From: Azorinus chamasolen
Taxonomy: Eukaryota; Mollusca; Bivalvia; Cardiida; Solecurtidae
Reading direction: 5' to 3'
Assembly: GCA_963576725.1 (NCBI GenBank)
Contig: OY755241.1
Coordinates: forward strand, 78,914,003-78,978,002
DNA: 64,000 nucleotides
The notes below the pieces were generated by a model. It was given only the letters and a program-made list of their open reading frames with translations. It did not search any database and had not been told where the DNA came from. Shown piece by piece: positions 52,924-64,000 of the stretch (position 1 is its first letter; each line of letters opens with the position of its first letter). The position numbers were made by a program, and so were the translations under genes.

Positions 52924-53427
52924 TTGTAAATTGCTTTGAGATTTGAAGCGGTGAACAATTTCGGCAGACATTATTACTCACTTTATATTGGCGGACAGCC
53001 AGACAGCAGTAAAATGTGTCATGTATTTGTACTTTTATTCAAATTTAACAACTTTCCTTAAAATCAGGTTGACAAATACATTCATGTCAGATTAGGTAAA
53101 AACAGCCTGTGATTGTTTGTCAGAAATGTTTGGCATGTCAGGCCTATATTGATTTAACACTTTGCATTCTGTAGTGGTGAAATCCGAGTCTATATGATGC
53201 AAAACAAATTCAATGGAGAAGAGAACCTGAAGCAAAGTTTTATTGAGCAGTTCATCAGAATCCATACTGTTTCACATTCTGATTGTAGTTTTGAAAATTA
53301 AATAGAAAAAAAATAATGTATTAATAAAAAAGGCTGAGAGTTATAACTGTCATTATTTTTTTGCAGGAGAAATGACTTAGCATGCATAGAGTTATGACTA
53401 ACAATAAATTCAGCTGAAAATTATAGT
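52924..53427. other. Low-repeat stretch
   Basis: No gene recognised. A decayed P4-type palindrome at about 53190-53275 (CATCAGAATCCATACTGTTT). Confidence 0.4.
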
Positions 53428-53628
53428 AGACCCTGTAATAACCGACCATTCATTTATTGAACACAGGACTCTTAAAAAGTCTTTATGCAGGACTGAAGTA
53501 ATGCAGAAAGTTCCCATAGGAGATTTCTGCATAACTTTTGACCTGCATTAAGCTACTATCAGTTCTGTTTTACAGACCAATTAGACGTCTTTATGCTGGC
53601 CACTAATAAGACAGATTCTACTGTATAC
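53428..53628. mobile_element. Old pogo-like MITE
   Basis: TAGTAGACCCTGTAATAACC and AGACAGATTCTACTGTA at the ends. The fold-back centre is TTCCCATAGGAGA. Same subfamily as 32461 and 43520. Confidence 0.6.
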
Positions 53629-53737
53629 ATTATCAGTACCCCAATTATCTCAACACTTCTCAGGCTGAAAAAATAATGTCTGCTCAACTTTCACTGACTT
53701 CCGATTCAATCAACCTTTTGTTAAAGTATAGATCAAT

Positions 53738-53805
53738 TGTCAAACAGGTTGGATCCTGATCAGATGCCATTATCTGATCAGGATACAAGCTGTTTGAAAA
53801 TATCA
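53738..53805. repeat. P4-type palindrome
   Basis: CAAACAGGTTGGATCCTGAT + CAGATG faces CATTATCTGATCAGGATACA + AGCTGTTTG. This is the clearest example of a further palindrome type, also seen decayed at 31674, 33115, 36330, 44779 and 49552. Confidence 0.72.
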
Positions 53806-53911
53806 GTCAAGATGTGCTTAGCTTGCGAAGAGTTAAGAGTTCAAGCACTCTAGTCAACCTCTCAGTGAGCTTGTGAAGCTTTTGGCACCATTTTGATAAT
53901 TTGGAATAAGT

Positions 53912-56900
53912 ATGACACATAGTAGCAAATAGTGCAAGACATATTGTAGCAAATAGTGCAGGACATATTGTAGCAAATAGTGCAGGACATATTGTAGCAA
54001 ATACTCAGTGCAGGACACGTAGAAGCAGATAGTGCATGATTTATTGTAGCAGATAGTGCAGGACATATTGTAGCAGATAGTGCAGGACATATTGTAGCAG
54101 ATAGTGCAGGACATATTGTAGCAGATAGGGTAGGATATAGTGTAACAAATAGTGCAGGGCATATTGTAACAAATAGTGTAGGACATTTTATAGCAGTGTA
54201 GGACATATTGTAGCAAATAGTGTAAGACATATAGTAGCAGATAGTGCATGGCATATAGTAGCAGATAGTGCATGGCATATAGTAGCAGATAGTTCAGGAC
54301 ATATAGTAGCTGATAGTTCAGGACATATAGTAGCAGATAGGTCAGGACATACAGTAGCAAATAGTGCAGGACATATAGTAGCAGACAGTGTAAGGCATAT
54401 AGTATCAGATAGCTCAGGACATATAGTATCAGATAGCTCAGGACATATAGTAGCTGATAGTTCAGGACATATAGTTGCAGATAGTTCAGGACATATAGTA
54501 GCAAACAGTGCAGGATGTATAGTAGCAGATAGCTCAGGACATATAGTAGCTGATAGTTCAGGACATATAGTAGCATAGGTTCATATAGTAGCAAATTCTG
54601 CAGGACATGTTGTAGCAAATAGTGCAGGACATACTGTAGCAATGCAAAACATATAGTAGCATAGGGCATATTGTAGCACTGTGCAGGACATAAAATAGCA
54701 GATAGTGTAGGACATATTGTAGGAAATACTATAGGACATATTGTAGCAGATAGTGTAGGACATATAGTAGCAAATGGTGTAGGACAGTAGCATATATTAT
54801 ATGACATATAGCAGCAAATTGTGTAGTTCATACAGTAGCAAATGGTGTAGGACATATAGAAGCAATTGTGCAGGACATATAGTAGCAAATAGTGCAGGAC
54901 ATATAGAAGCAATTGTGCAGGACATATAGTAGCAAATAGTGTAGGATATAATTATAGTAACAAATAGTGCAGGACATAATTATAGTAACAAATAGTGCAG
55001 GACATAATTATAGTAACAAATAGTGCAGGACATATAGTAACAAATAGTGCAGGACATATTGTAGCAGATAGTGCAGGACATATAGTAACAAATAGTGCAG
55101 AACATATAGTAACACATATTGCAGGACATATAGTAGCAAATAGTGCAGGACATATAGTAACAAATAGTACAGGACATATAGTAGCAAATAGTGTAGGATA
55201 TATAGTAGCAAATAGTGCAGGACATATTGTAGCAGATAGAGCAGGACACAATTATAGCAACAAATAGTGCAGGACATATTGTAGCAGATAGTGCAGGACA
55301 TGTGGTAGCAAATAGTTCAGGACATATAGTAACAAATAGTACAGGACATATAGTAGCAGATAGTGTTGGATATATAGTAGCAAATAGTGCAGGACATATT
55401 GTAGCAGATAGTGCAGGACATATTGTAGCAGATAGTGCAGGACATATAGTAACAAATAGTGCAGGACATATAGTAACACATAGTGCAGGACATATTGTAG
55501 CAGATAGTGCAGGACATATAGTAACACATAGTGCAGGACATATTGTAGCAAATAGTGCATGACATATAGTAGCAAATAGTGCAGGATATATTGTAGCAAA
55601 TAGTGCAAGACATATTGTAGCAGATAGTGCAGGACATATTGTAGCAAATAGTGCAGGACATATTGTAGCAGATAGTGCAGGATATATAGTAGCAGATAGT
55701 GCAGGATTTATTGTAGCAGATAGTGCAGGATATATAGTAGCAGATAGTGCAGGACATATAGTTGCAAATGGTGCAGGACATATTGTAGCAGATAGTGCAG
55801 GATATATAGTAGCAGATAGTGCAGGACATATAGTAGCAGATAGTGCAGGATTTATTGTAGCAGATAGTTTAGGATATATTGTAGCAAATAGTGCAGGACA
55901 TATAGTAGCAGATAGTGTAGAACATATTGTAGCAGATACTGCAGGATATATAGTAGCAAATAGTGCAGGACATATAGTAGCAGATAGTGCAGGACATATA
56001 GTAGCAGATAGTGCAGGACATATAGTAGCAGATAGTGCAGGATTTATTGTAGCAGATAGTGTAGGATATTTTGTAGCAAATAGTGCAGGACATATAGTAA
56101 CACATAGTGCAGGACATGCAGTGGCAAATAGTGCAGGACATGCAGTAGCAGATAGTGCAGGACATATAGTAGCAAATAGTGCAGGACATATTGTAGCAGA
56201 TAGTGCAGGATTTATTGTAGCAGATAGTGTAGGATATTTTGTAGCAAATAGTGCAGGACATATAGTAACACATAGTGCAGGACATGCAGTAGCAAATAGT
56301 GCAGGACATATAGTAGCAAATAGTTCAGGACATATTGTAGCAGATTGTGCAGGACATATAGTAACACATAGTGCAGGACATATAGTAACACATAGTGCAG
56401 GACATGCAGTAGCAGATAGTGCAGGACATATTGTAGCAGATTGTGCAGGACATATTGTAGCAGATAGTGCAGGACATATAGTAACAAATAGTGCAGGACA
56501 TATAGTAGCAAATGGTGCAGGACATATTGTAGCAAATAGTGCAGGACATGTTGTAGCAAATAGTGCAGGACATATTGTAGCAGATAGTGCAGGATATATA
56601 GTAGCAGATAGTGCAGGACATATAGTAGCAGATAGTGCAGGACATATAGTAGCAAATGGTGCAGGACATATTGTAGCAGATAGTGCAGGATATATAGTAG
56701 CAGATAGTGCAGGACATATAGTAGCAGATAGTGCAGGATTTATTGTAGCAGATAGTTTAGGATATATTGTAGCAAATAGTGCAGGACATATAGTAGCAAA
56801 TAGTGCAGGATATATTGTAGCAAATAGTGCAGGACATATTGTAGCAGATAGTGCAGGACATATTGTAGCAAATAGTGCAGGACATATTGTAGCAGATAGT

Positions 56901-59900
56901 GCAGGATATATAGTAGCAGATAGTGCAGGATTTATTGTAGCAGATAGTGCAGGATATATAGTAGCAGACAGTGCAGGACATATAGTAGCAAATGGTGCAG
57001 GACATATTGTAGCAGATAGTGCAGGATATATAGTAGCAGATAGTGCAGGACATATAGTAGCAGATAGTGCAGGATTTATTGTAGCAGATAGTGCAGGATA
57101 TATTGTAGCAAATAGTGCAGGACATATAGTAGCAGATAGTGTAGGACATATTGTAGCAGATAGTGCAGGATATATAGTAGCAAATAGTGCACGACATATA
57201 GTAGCAGATAGTGCAGGACATATAGTAGCAGATAGTGCAGGACATATAGTAGCAGATAGTGCAGGATTTATTGTAGCAGATAGTGTAGGATATTTTGTAG
57301 CAAATAGTGCAGGACATATAGTAACACATAGTGCAGGACATGCAGTAGCAAATAGTGCAGGACATGCAGTAGCAGATAGTGCAGGACATATAGTAGCAAA
57401 TAGTGCAGGACATATTGTAGCAGATAGTGCAGGATTTATTGTAGCAGATAGTGTAGGATATTGTGTAGCAAATAGTGCAGGACATATAGTAACACATAGT
57501 GCAGGACATGCAGTAGCAAATAGTGCAGGACATATAGTAGCAAATAGTTCAGGACATATTGTAGCAGATTGTGCAGGACATATAGTAACACATAGTGCAG
57601 GACATATAGTAACACATAGTGCAGGACATATAGTAACACATAGTGCAGGACATGCAGTAGCAGATAGTGCAGGACATATTGTAGCAGATAGTGCAGGACA
57701 TATAGTAACAAATAGTGCAGGACATATAGTAGCAAATGGTGCAGGACATATTGTAGCAAATAGTGCAGGACATGTTGTAGCAAATAGTGCAGGACATATT
57801 GTAGCAGATAGTGCATGATATATAGTAGCAGATAGTGCAGGACATATAGTAGCAGATAGTGCAGGACATATAGTAGCAAATGGTGCAGGACATATTGTAG
57901 CAGATAGTGCAGGATATATAGTAGCAGATAGTGCAGGACATATAGTAGCAGATAGTGCAGGATTTATTGTAGCAGATAGTTTAGGATATATTGTAGCAAA
58001 TAGTGCAGGACATATAGTAGCAGATAGTGTAGGACATATTGTAGCAAATAGTGCAGGACATATAGTAGCAGATAGTGTAGGACATATAGTAGCAGATAGT
58101 GTAAGACATATTGTAACAAATAGTGTAGGACATATAGTAGCAGATAGTGCAGGACATATTGTAGCAGATTGTGCAGGACATATTGTAGCAGATAGTGCAG
58201 GACATATAGTAACAAATAGTGCAGGACATATAGTAGCAAATGGTGCAGGACATATTGTAGCAAATAGTGCAGGACATGTTGTAGCAAATAGTGCAGGACA
58301 TATTGTAGCAGATAGTGCAGGATATATAGTAGCAGATAGTGCAGGACATATAGTAGCAGATAGTGCAGGACATATAGTAGCAAATGGTGCAGGACATATT
58401 GTAGCAGATAGTGCAGGATATATAGTAGCAGATAGTGCAGGACATATAGTAGCAGATAGTGCAGGATTTATTGTAGCAGATAGTTTAGGATATATTGTAG
58501 CAAATAGTGCAGGACATATAGTAGCAAATAGTGCAGGATATATTGTAGCAAATAGTGCAGGACATATTGTAGCAGATAGTGCAGGACATATTGTAGCAAA
58601 TAGTGCAGGACATATTGTAGCAGATAGTGCAGGATATATAGTAGCAGATAGTGCAGGATTTATTGTAGCAGATAGTGCAGGATATATAGTAGCAGACAGT
58701 GCAGGACATATAGTAGCAAATGGTGCAGGACATATTGTAGCAGATAGTGCAGGATATATAGTAGCAGATAGTGCAGGACATATAGTAGCAGATAGTGCAG
58801 GATTTATTGTAGCAGATAGTGCAGGATATATTGTAGCAAATAGTGCAGGACATATAGTAGCAGATAGTGTAGGACATATTGTAGCAGATAGTGCAGGATA
58901 TATAGTAGCAAATAGTGCACGACATATAGTAGCAGATAGTGCAGGACATATAGTAGCAGATAGTGCAGGACATATAGTAGCAGATAGTGCAGGATTTATT
59001 GTAGCAGATAGTGTAGGATATTTTGTAGCAAATAGTGCAGGACATATAGTAACACATAGTGCAGGACATGCAGTAGCAAATAGTGCAGGACATGCAGTAG
59101 CAGATAGTGCAGGACATATAGTAGCAAATAGTGCAGGACATATTGTAGCAGATAGTGCAGGATTTATTGTAGCAGATAGTGTAGGATATTGTGTAGCAAA
59201 TAGTGCAGGACATATAGTAACACATAGTGCAGGACATGCAGTAGCAAATAGTGCAGGACATATAGTAGCAAATAGTTCAGGACATATTGTAGCAGATTGT
59301 GCAGGACATATAGTAACACATAGTGCAGGACATATAGTAACACATAGTGCAGGACATATAGTAACACATAGTGCAGGACATGCAGTAGCAGATAGTGCAG
59401 GACATATTGTAGCAGATTGTGCAGGACATATTGTAGCAGATAGTGCAGGACATATAGTAACAAATAGTGCAGGACATATAGTAGCAAATGGTGCAGGACA
59501 TATTGTAGCAAATAGTGCAGGACATGTTGTAGCAAATAGTGCAGGACATATTGTAGCAGATAGTGCATGATATATAGTAGCAGATAGTGCAGGACATATA
59601 GTAGCAGATAGTGCAGGACATATAGTAGCAAATGGTGCAGGACATATTGTAGCAGATAGTGCAGGATATATAGTAGCAGATAGTGCAGGACATATAGTAG
59701 CAGATAGTGCAGGATTTATTGTAGCAGATAGTTTAGGATATATTGTAGCAAATAGTGCAGGACATATAGTAGCAGATAGTGTAGGACATATTGTAGCAAA
59801 TAGTGCAGGACATATAGTAGCAGATAGTGTAGGACATATTGTAGCAAATAGTGCAGGACATATTGTAGCAGATAGTGTAAGACATATTGTAACAAATAGT

Positions 59901-60104
59901 GTAGGACATATAGTAGCAGATAGTGCAGGACATATTGTAGCAAATAGTGCAGGACATATAGTAGCAGATAGTGTAGGACATATTGTAACAAATAGTGCAG
60001 GACATATAGTAGCAAATAGTGTAGGACATATTGTAGCAAATAGTTCAGGACATATAGTAGCAGATAGTACAGGACATATTGTAGCAAATAGTTCAGGACA
60101 TATT
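53912..60104. repeat. 24-bp satellite, about 6.2 kb, with higher-order repeats
   Basis: Roughly 258 tandem copies of a 24-bp unit, TAGTGCAGGACATATTGTAG + CARA (R = A or G). The first kilobase is diverged and contains indels; from about 55000 on it is regular. Sets of unit variants recur at 1,224 bp (51 units: 56041 and 57265) and 1,728 bp (72 units: 57265 and 58993), with one extra unit giving 1,752 bp further right. Because 24 is a multiple of 3, several frames on both strands stay open (565 codons at 56121-57818 encoding SAGHIVAD-type repeats). No start context or non-repeat domain supports a gene. Confidence 0.96.
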
Positions 60105-60864
60105 GACTCACTCTGTACAGATCTGGGTCTACTATGTTTTTAAGGTGCAAGAATTCATACATTTGGAGTAAAGAGGCATTTGCAAACAGTTTAGACCCAG
60201 ATCAGAGGGTTCCTACTAGAAGTTATTTGTCATTCACTCACTGTGATTAAGTATACCCTTTTATACAAAATGGAACATTGCACTTTGGAAATTTTGCATG
60301 CAGAGGGTTAATAATTATTATTTATGGTTATTGTGATTTTGAAATGTACTGCCATTTGCAAACACTGTATACCTAGATCAGATGGCTCCTAGATCAGGAT
60401 CTGCACTAGTGGTTGTCATTCAAACTTCAGGAAATAAATCTTTCATACTACATGGCCTCTATAGTAAAACATTAATGGAACAATCCACTTTGAATATCTA
60501 ACATTCAACGGTTTAACATTTTCCCCCATCATTATTATAATTCAAGAAGCTGTGATAGAAATGTCAGCATCAGATCTATATTATTCCATAAGCAACCACT
60601 GAGCAGACCCTGATCAGACAGCTGCTACAGGAGCTCTCAGATCTAGGTGTACTCTGTTAGCATAGGTGCAAAATGTTTCTCTATGAAGGAAAAGGTTAAA
60701 AATGGGCTGTTTACCATGTTTGTTCAATAAACAGTTTGAAGCTTAGGCTTGTGTGTATGACTCACCCCGCAAAGCTGCCTATTCAGCAGAAATTTAATCC
60801 CCCAATAATCAAGTTGTCACAAGTGAATGAATGTATGGTTACCTCCCTGCAGTAGGCATGATCT
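60105..60864. other. P1-type cores and debris
   Basis: Decayed cores at 60105-60240 (TGCAAACAGTTTAGACCCAG), 60355-60415 and 60525-60700 (GCAACCACTGAGCAGACCCT, GCTGCTACAGGAGCTCTCAG). No gene. Confidence 0.5.
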
Positions 60865-61353
60865 TCTAACCATTTACTCCATAAAGACGCTTTTTTACGC
60901 CTTTGCAAACAGAGTAGACCCAGATCAGATGGCTCCCATAGTCTCAGTCGCCTGATATGGGTCTACTCTGTTTACTTATGATATGATTCTACTGTTTCTA
61001 ACATTGCCAAAATTTCTTGTCTTCGTGTGGCATTGTAAAATGTTATTTTAATTAACCCTTCTCTTGCTGAATTTTAAAATACATTTCTCATTCTTTACCC
61101 GTGCCCAGTTGTATAATTACATATATCTTCACTGTGTACATGTATTTCGCTGTGCAATCACTGCTGTGGAGTCCACTGGTTGCACAATCAACTTGTAAAT
61201 AGTGCAGACCCTGATGAGACAGCTCCTGCAGGAGCTGTCTCATCTGGGTCTTCACTATTTACAGGTAGGTATATTGACGTGAATAGCAAACAAAGGGTTA
61301 ATATTCATGATTTCATTTTTTCTCACATGAATATTAATGGAGTAGCGTGCTAA
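60865..61353. mobile_element. P1 MITE hosting a P2 MITE
   Basis: Left ACCATTTACTCCATAAAG, core GCAAACAGAGTAGACCCAGA, right TTCATGATTTCATTTTTTC and ATTAATGGAGTAGCGTGC. The P2 copy sits at a TTAA in the right arm. Confidence 0.72.
61052..61301 (-). mobile_element. P2 MITE copy 9, TTAA-flanked
   Basis: TTAA at both ends, CCCTTCTCTTGCTGAATT, centre CTCCTGCAGGAG. The right terminus is mutated (GCAAACAAAGGG). Confidence 0.83.
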
Positions 61354-61600
61354 CCATTTCCCATATGAATATTTATTTTAGACATAATGACATGATGAAT
61401 ATTGATTAAGATTAAATCGAGGGCTTGGTGCAAAACTATTCTAACTCCTTCACTTTGTGAAGGAGTTAGAATAGTTTTGCACCAAGCCCTCGAAATGTTA
61501 ATAATGGCATATGAACTGTAAAACCATATACATATTTCATAAGCAAACAGAGTAGACCCTTGATTTAGACGGCTCCTAACATATATACTGGCTCCTCTAT
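61350..61600. mobile_element. P1 MITE fragment hosting a palindrome
   Basis: ACCATTTCCCATATGAATAT and AATGACATGATGAATATTGA, then the 75-bp palindrome, then ATAAGCAAACAGAGTAGACC. Confidence 0.6.
61418..61492. repeat. 75-bp perfect palindrome, copy 2
   Basis: Two perfectly complementary 36-bp arms (CGAGGGCTTGGTGCAAAACT and onwards) separated by TTT. It is nearly identical to the copy at 43252, 18 kb away, and like it is inserted in a P1 MITE. Confidence 0.95.
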
Positions 61601-62399
61601 CTGATTCTTACACCTTTGCAAGAAGAGTATACTCAGATCAGACAGCTCCTAAATGAGCAATCTGATCAGGGTCTGCTCTGTTTGGTTATAAAATCATAAT
61701 ATATCAGACTCTACAATTTCTTTCAATAAAAAAAAATCTAGTGTTCATATAATCAGCAAATAAATATTCATGATGTCATTATTTCTACCATGAATATTAA
61801 CATGGAAATTAACGGGGTTTCTTCATATCTTAGGGTTGTTTTTTTTTTAAACCCAAACAATTGCCAAAAGTACAGGTATGTTTCAGATATGCTTGACGTT
61901 GATGTGACACAGATATAATCAAGTATCTTGTCTGAATCCAAACTGTTTACAAGCACATGTCACCCAGTTTAAGTACAGGCTTAAAGTTTAAATCCTTGAA
62001 TGTGACATACTGTATCATGCAAACAGTATAGACCCAGATTATAAAGCTCCTAAAGGATCCTTGTGATCAGGATCTGCACTGTTTGTCTTTCAAAATTCTT
62101 TGACAAGTTTAAGCCTAACATATCAAGTTGACTCTGTTGTTAAACACTGATGGGCTTATTATTTCACTCTGAAAATAAATTCAGCGTTTAAAGAGTTGAA
62201 ATTTAATGATGTTTAACTTTTAAAGTTTACTGTAAAAGGTATGTAGATTAAATTCTACTGTAAAGGTATTTAGATTAAGTCATGCGGAAATTCTTGCGAA
62301 AGATTGATCACCGTTGAGGATGCAGTTTGCGCTAGTTTTTAGCCAGGATTCCACTGTGCATGTATAATTATGTACTCTTACCTTATTCATTCATACATA
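61601..62399. other. P1 remnants, no gene
   Basis: A P1 copy is recognisable at 61604-61810 (GATCAGACAGCTCCTAAATG, TTCATGATGTCATTATTTC) and a decayed core at 62018-62090. The remainder is AT-rich. Confidence 0.5.
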
Positions 62400-62604
62400 C
62401 AGTTAAACCTCTCTATAATGGCCACTAAATTGTGTTAATTAGTTGGTATATTAGGGCAGGTGGCTGCTTAAAGCAAGGTGAAAGTAAAACAGAACGCTCC
62501 TATAGGAGCGTTCTGTTTTACTTTCACCTTGCTTTAAGCAACCACCTGCCTTTAACGCAAAATACATGATGTAATTTAGTGGCTGTTATAGAGAGGTTTT
62601 ACTG
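62400..62604. mobile_element. pogo/Tigger-like MITE copy 4, intact
   Basis: It is 205 bp and flanked by TA. The ends are CAGTTAAACCTCTCTATAAT and its inverse. Long fold-back with GCTTAAAGCAAGGTGAAAGT arms around CTCCTATAGGAG (62497-62508). The arms are perfect over about 50 bp. Confidence 0.88.
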
Positions 62605-62689
62605 TATATGTAAGTATTCAGACAACCAATCTTCCCTATTCACCGTTTGTAAGCCGAGTAATCCAAAATTCCTTCATTCAATTAATGTT

Positions 62690-62897
62690 TTTTCACGCCT
62701 TTACAGAGTAGATGCAGATCAGACAGCTCGAGTTTTCTGATATGGGTCTGCTCTGTTTGCTCATGAAATTATGATAGAGCTGACTCTCTAGTTTCTACCA
62801 TACAATCCTGGGTACATATGCCATTATAAATAATCAGCTAATGAATATTCATAATGTCATTACTTCTTACATGAATATTCAACAGGGAAAGGGTAAT
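62690..62897. mobile_element. P1 MITE, shortened core
   Basis: GTAGATGCAGATCAGACAGC / TTCTGATATGGGTCTGCTCT, then AATGAATATTCATAATG and the right end ATTCAACAGGGAAAGGGTAA. Confidence 0.62.
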
Positions 62898-62935
62898 CAG
62901 GCTCTACTCTATTTGCCACTTCATTAGTTAGGGCA

Positions 62936-64000
62936 CTGCATTGAAAATGCAGGAGCCCTATAGGAATCACATTTTCTGTCTATCTGTCTGTCCGTCCGTC
63001 AAAATTTTTTATGTGACACGATAACTCAAACAGTCATTAACATATTGGTTTCATATTAAAGGCATATGCTTAGTATCATCAGAAGAAGACGCCTATAGTT
63101 TTTGGGTTGAATTGGATCACTATGTCTAGAGTTATCTGCCCTTGATTCTTCAAAAATGCTGTCAACAATTTTGATGCGATGTGATTACTCAAACAGTAAT
63201 TCACATATTCTTGCATAAAACGTGCTGTTGTTGTCAAGCTAGACCATGTATTAACAAGGTGATTCTCATGCTCACGCACTGTTGTTGACCGGTTTTAATT
63301 ATACCTATTCGGGGCCTAATGTAAACAATGGACGCCAACGTATAGCGTTTGGCCTAAGCTAGATGAGCGGTGCGAGTTTTTCAGGGGCACCGACAATGAA
63401 CTGCTTTTAGTGATCGTCAGAAAGAAAACAAAAGAGTGGCCCGGAAACTGCATAAATCGAACGAACTTAAGTGTCAATGAAGTGTATAGTTTTGCTTGTA
63501 TTTGGAAGAAATAAATTGATGCAGGAAAGCAGAAAATGGGTTTATGCAAGAATAGCATTAATACACGTTTGTTTTTGGGCAGTAACATCTGCAGTGTCCC
63601 TTGGGAATGTTGTTGCCCTCGCCCTTTGGGCTTGGGCCAACAACAGTCCCTCGGGACACTGCAGATGTTATTGCCCAAAAAACGTGTATTAACCCTCTAT
63701 TGGTTTCATATAAAGGGCATGTATCATCAGAGGAAGACGGCTATAATAGTTTTTTGTTGAAATGGTTCTCCATGTCTAGAGTTATCTGCCCTTTAATCTT
63801 GAATCTTCAAAAAATGCTATCAACTTTTGTTAACACTTTTGATGTGACATGATAACTCAAACAGTACTTAATATATTTGGTTCATATTAAGAGCATATGC
63901 TTAGTATTATAAGAGGAAGACACCTACAGTTTTTGGGTTGAATGAGATCACCATGCTCAGATGTATCTGCCCTTGATTTATCAAAAATGCCATATTCAAC
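62936..64000 (+). mobile_element. Helentron-like element cut by the window end
   Basis: Start TTAGGGCACTGCATTGAAAA with CTGTCTGTCCGTCCGTC, then core repeats with GATAACTCAAACAGTCATTA, TTGGTTTCATATTAAAGGCA and GAGTTATCTGCCCTTGATTC. Another sequence, including the palindrome at 63558, separates the repeats. The 3' end is beyond the window. Confidence 0.6.
63558..63692. repeat. TTAA-bounded fold-back element
   Basis: Both ends read TTAATACACGTTT outward-in. The arms continue with GGGCAGTAACATCTGCAGTG and its complement around a GC-richer centre (GCCCTCGCCCTTTGGGCTTG). It is inserted inside core repeats of the last element. Small open frames on both strands here are shadows. Confidence 0.82.

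Noticed and set aside
53854..54912. 352-codon open frame on the - strand, Leu/Tyr-rich, membrane-like
   Set aside because: It is the diverged edge of the 24-bp satellite. The hydrophobic look comes from the repeat's composition.
56121..57818. 565-codon open frame on the + strand
   Set aside because: It is made wholly of the 24-bp satellite, with an 8-residue period. Frames are open on both strands of the same array, and a single satellite variant (GCATGA) ends it.
53912..60104. CRISPR-like regular repeats
   Set aside because: The units are contiguous with no unique spacers, and the sequence is clearly animal nuclear DNA.

Overview
The window is nuclear DNA of an animal, most likely a bivalve mollusc. 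It is AT-rich, with one recognisable host gene split by long introns, and almost everything else is repeat. The bivalve call is an inference. It rests on several elements that start with a (GTCC)n or (TCTG)n tract, carry tandem core repeats of about 165-180 bp, and end in a small 3' hairpin (the architecture of bivalve pearl/HINE non-autonomous Helentrons), on a tRNA-derived SINE of a type I recall from bivalves, and on a gene clearly homologous to animal GTF3C5 but not vertebrate.

Host gene: five consecutive internal exons of GTF3C5 (TFIIIC subunit 5, tau95/TFIIIC63 family) lie on the + strand at 1403-1657, 13134-13267, 14789-14996, 18945-19108 and 26216-26332. Splice phases agree at every junction and together they encode about 292 residues, matching roughly residues 125-410 of the about 520-residue human protein. 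The 5' exons lie upstream of the window. I could not find the C-terminal exon or exons in the 37.7 kb downstream of 26332.

Layout: intron 1 (1658-13133) is packed with Helentron-like elements, some nested, plus a hAT element. Intron 3 (14997-18944) holds a hAT element with an 8-bp target duplication, itself carrying a decayed mariner copy, and then a 25-bp minisatellite that runs to 9 bp from the next exon. Intron 4 (19109-26215) and the region after 26332 hold dozens of short palindromic elements of at least three TTAA-flanked families (piggyBac-like MITEs, called P1, P2 and P3 here), a TA-flanked family (pogo/Tigger-like MITE), and tandem arrays. The largest arrays are a 27-bp repeat (47283-48795) and a 24-bp satellite of about 6.2 kb with higher-order structure (53912-60104).

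Main patterns: the palindromic families have different ends but share one central palindrome, CTCCTATAGGAG or close variants. Several minisatellites are clearly tandem expansions of such centres or of element ends. Long open frames in the window (up to 565 codons) come from satellites whose unit length is a multiple of three, and I do not regard them as genes. I see no tRNA, rRNA, CRISPR or prokaryote-style operon.
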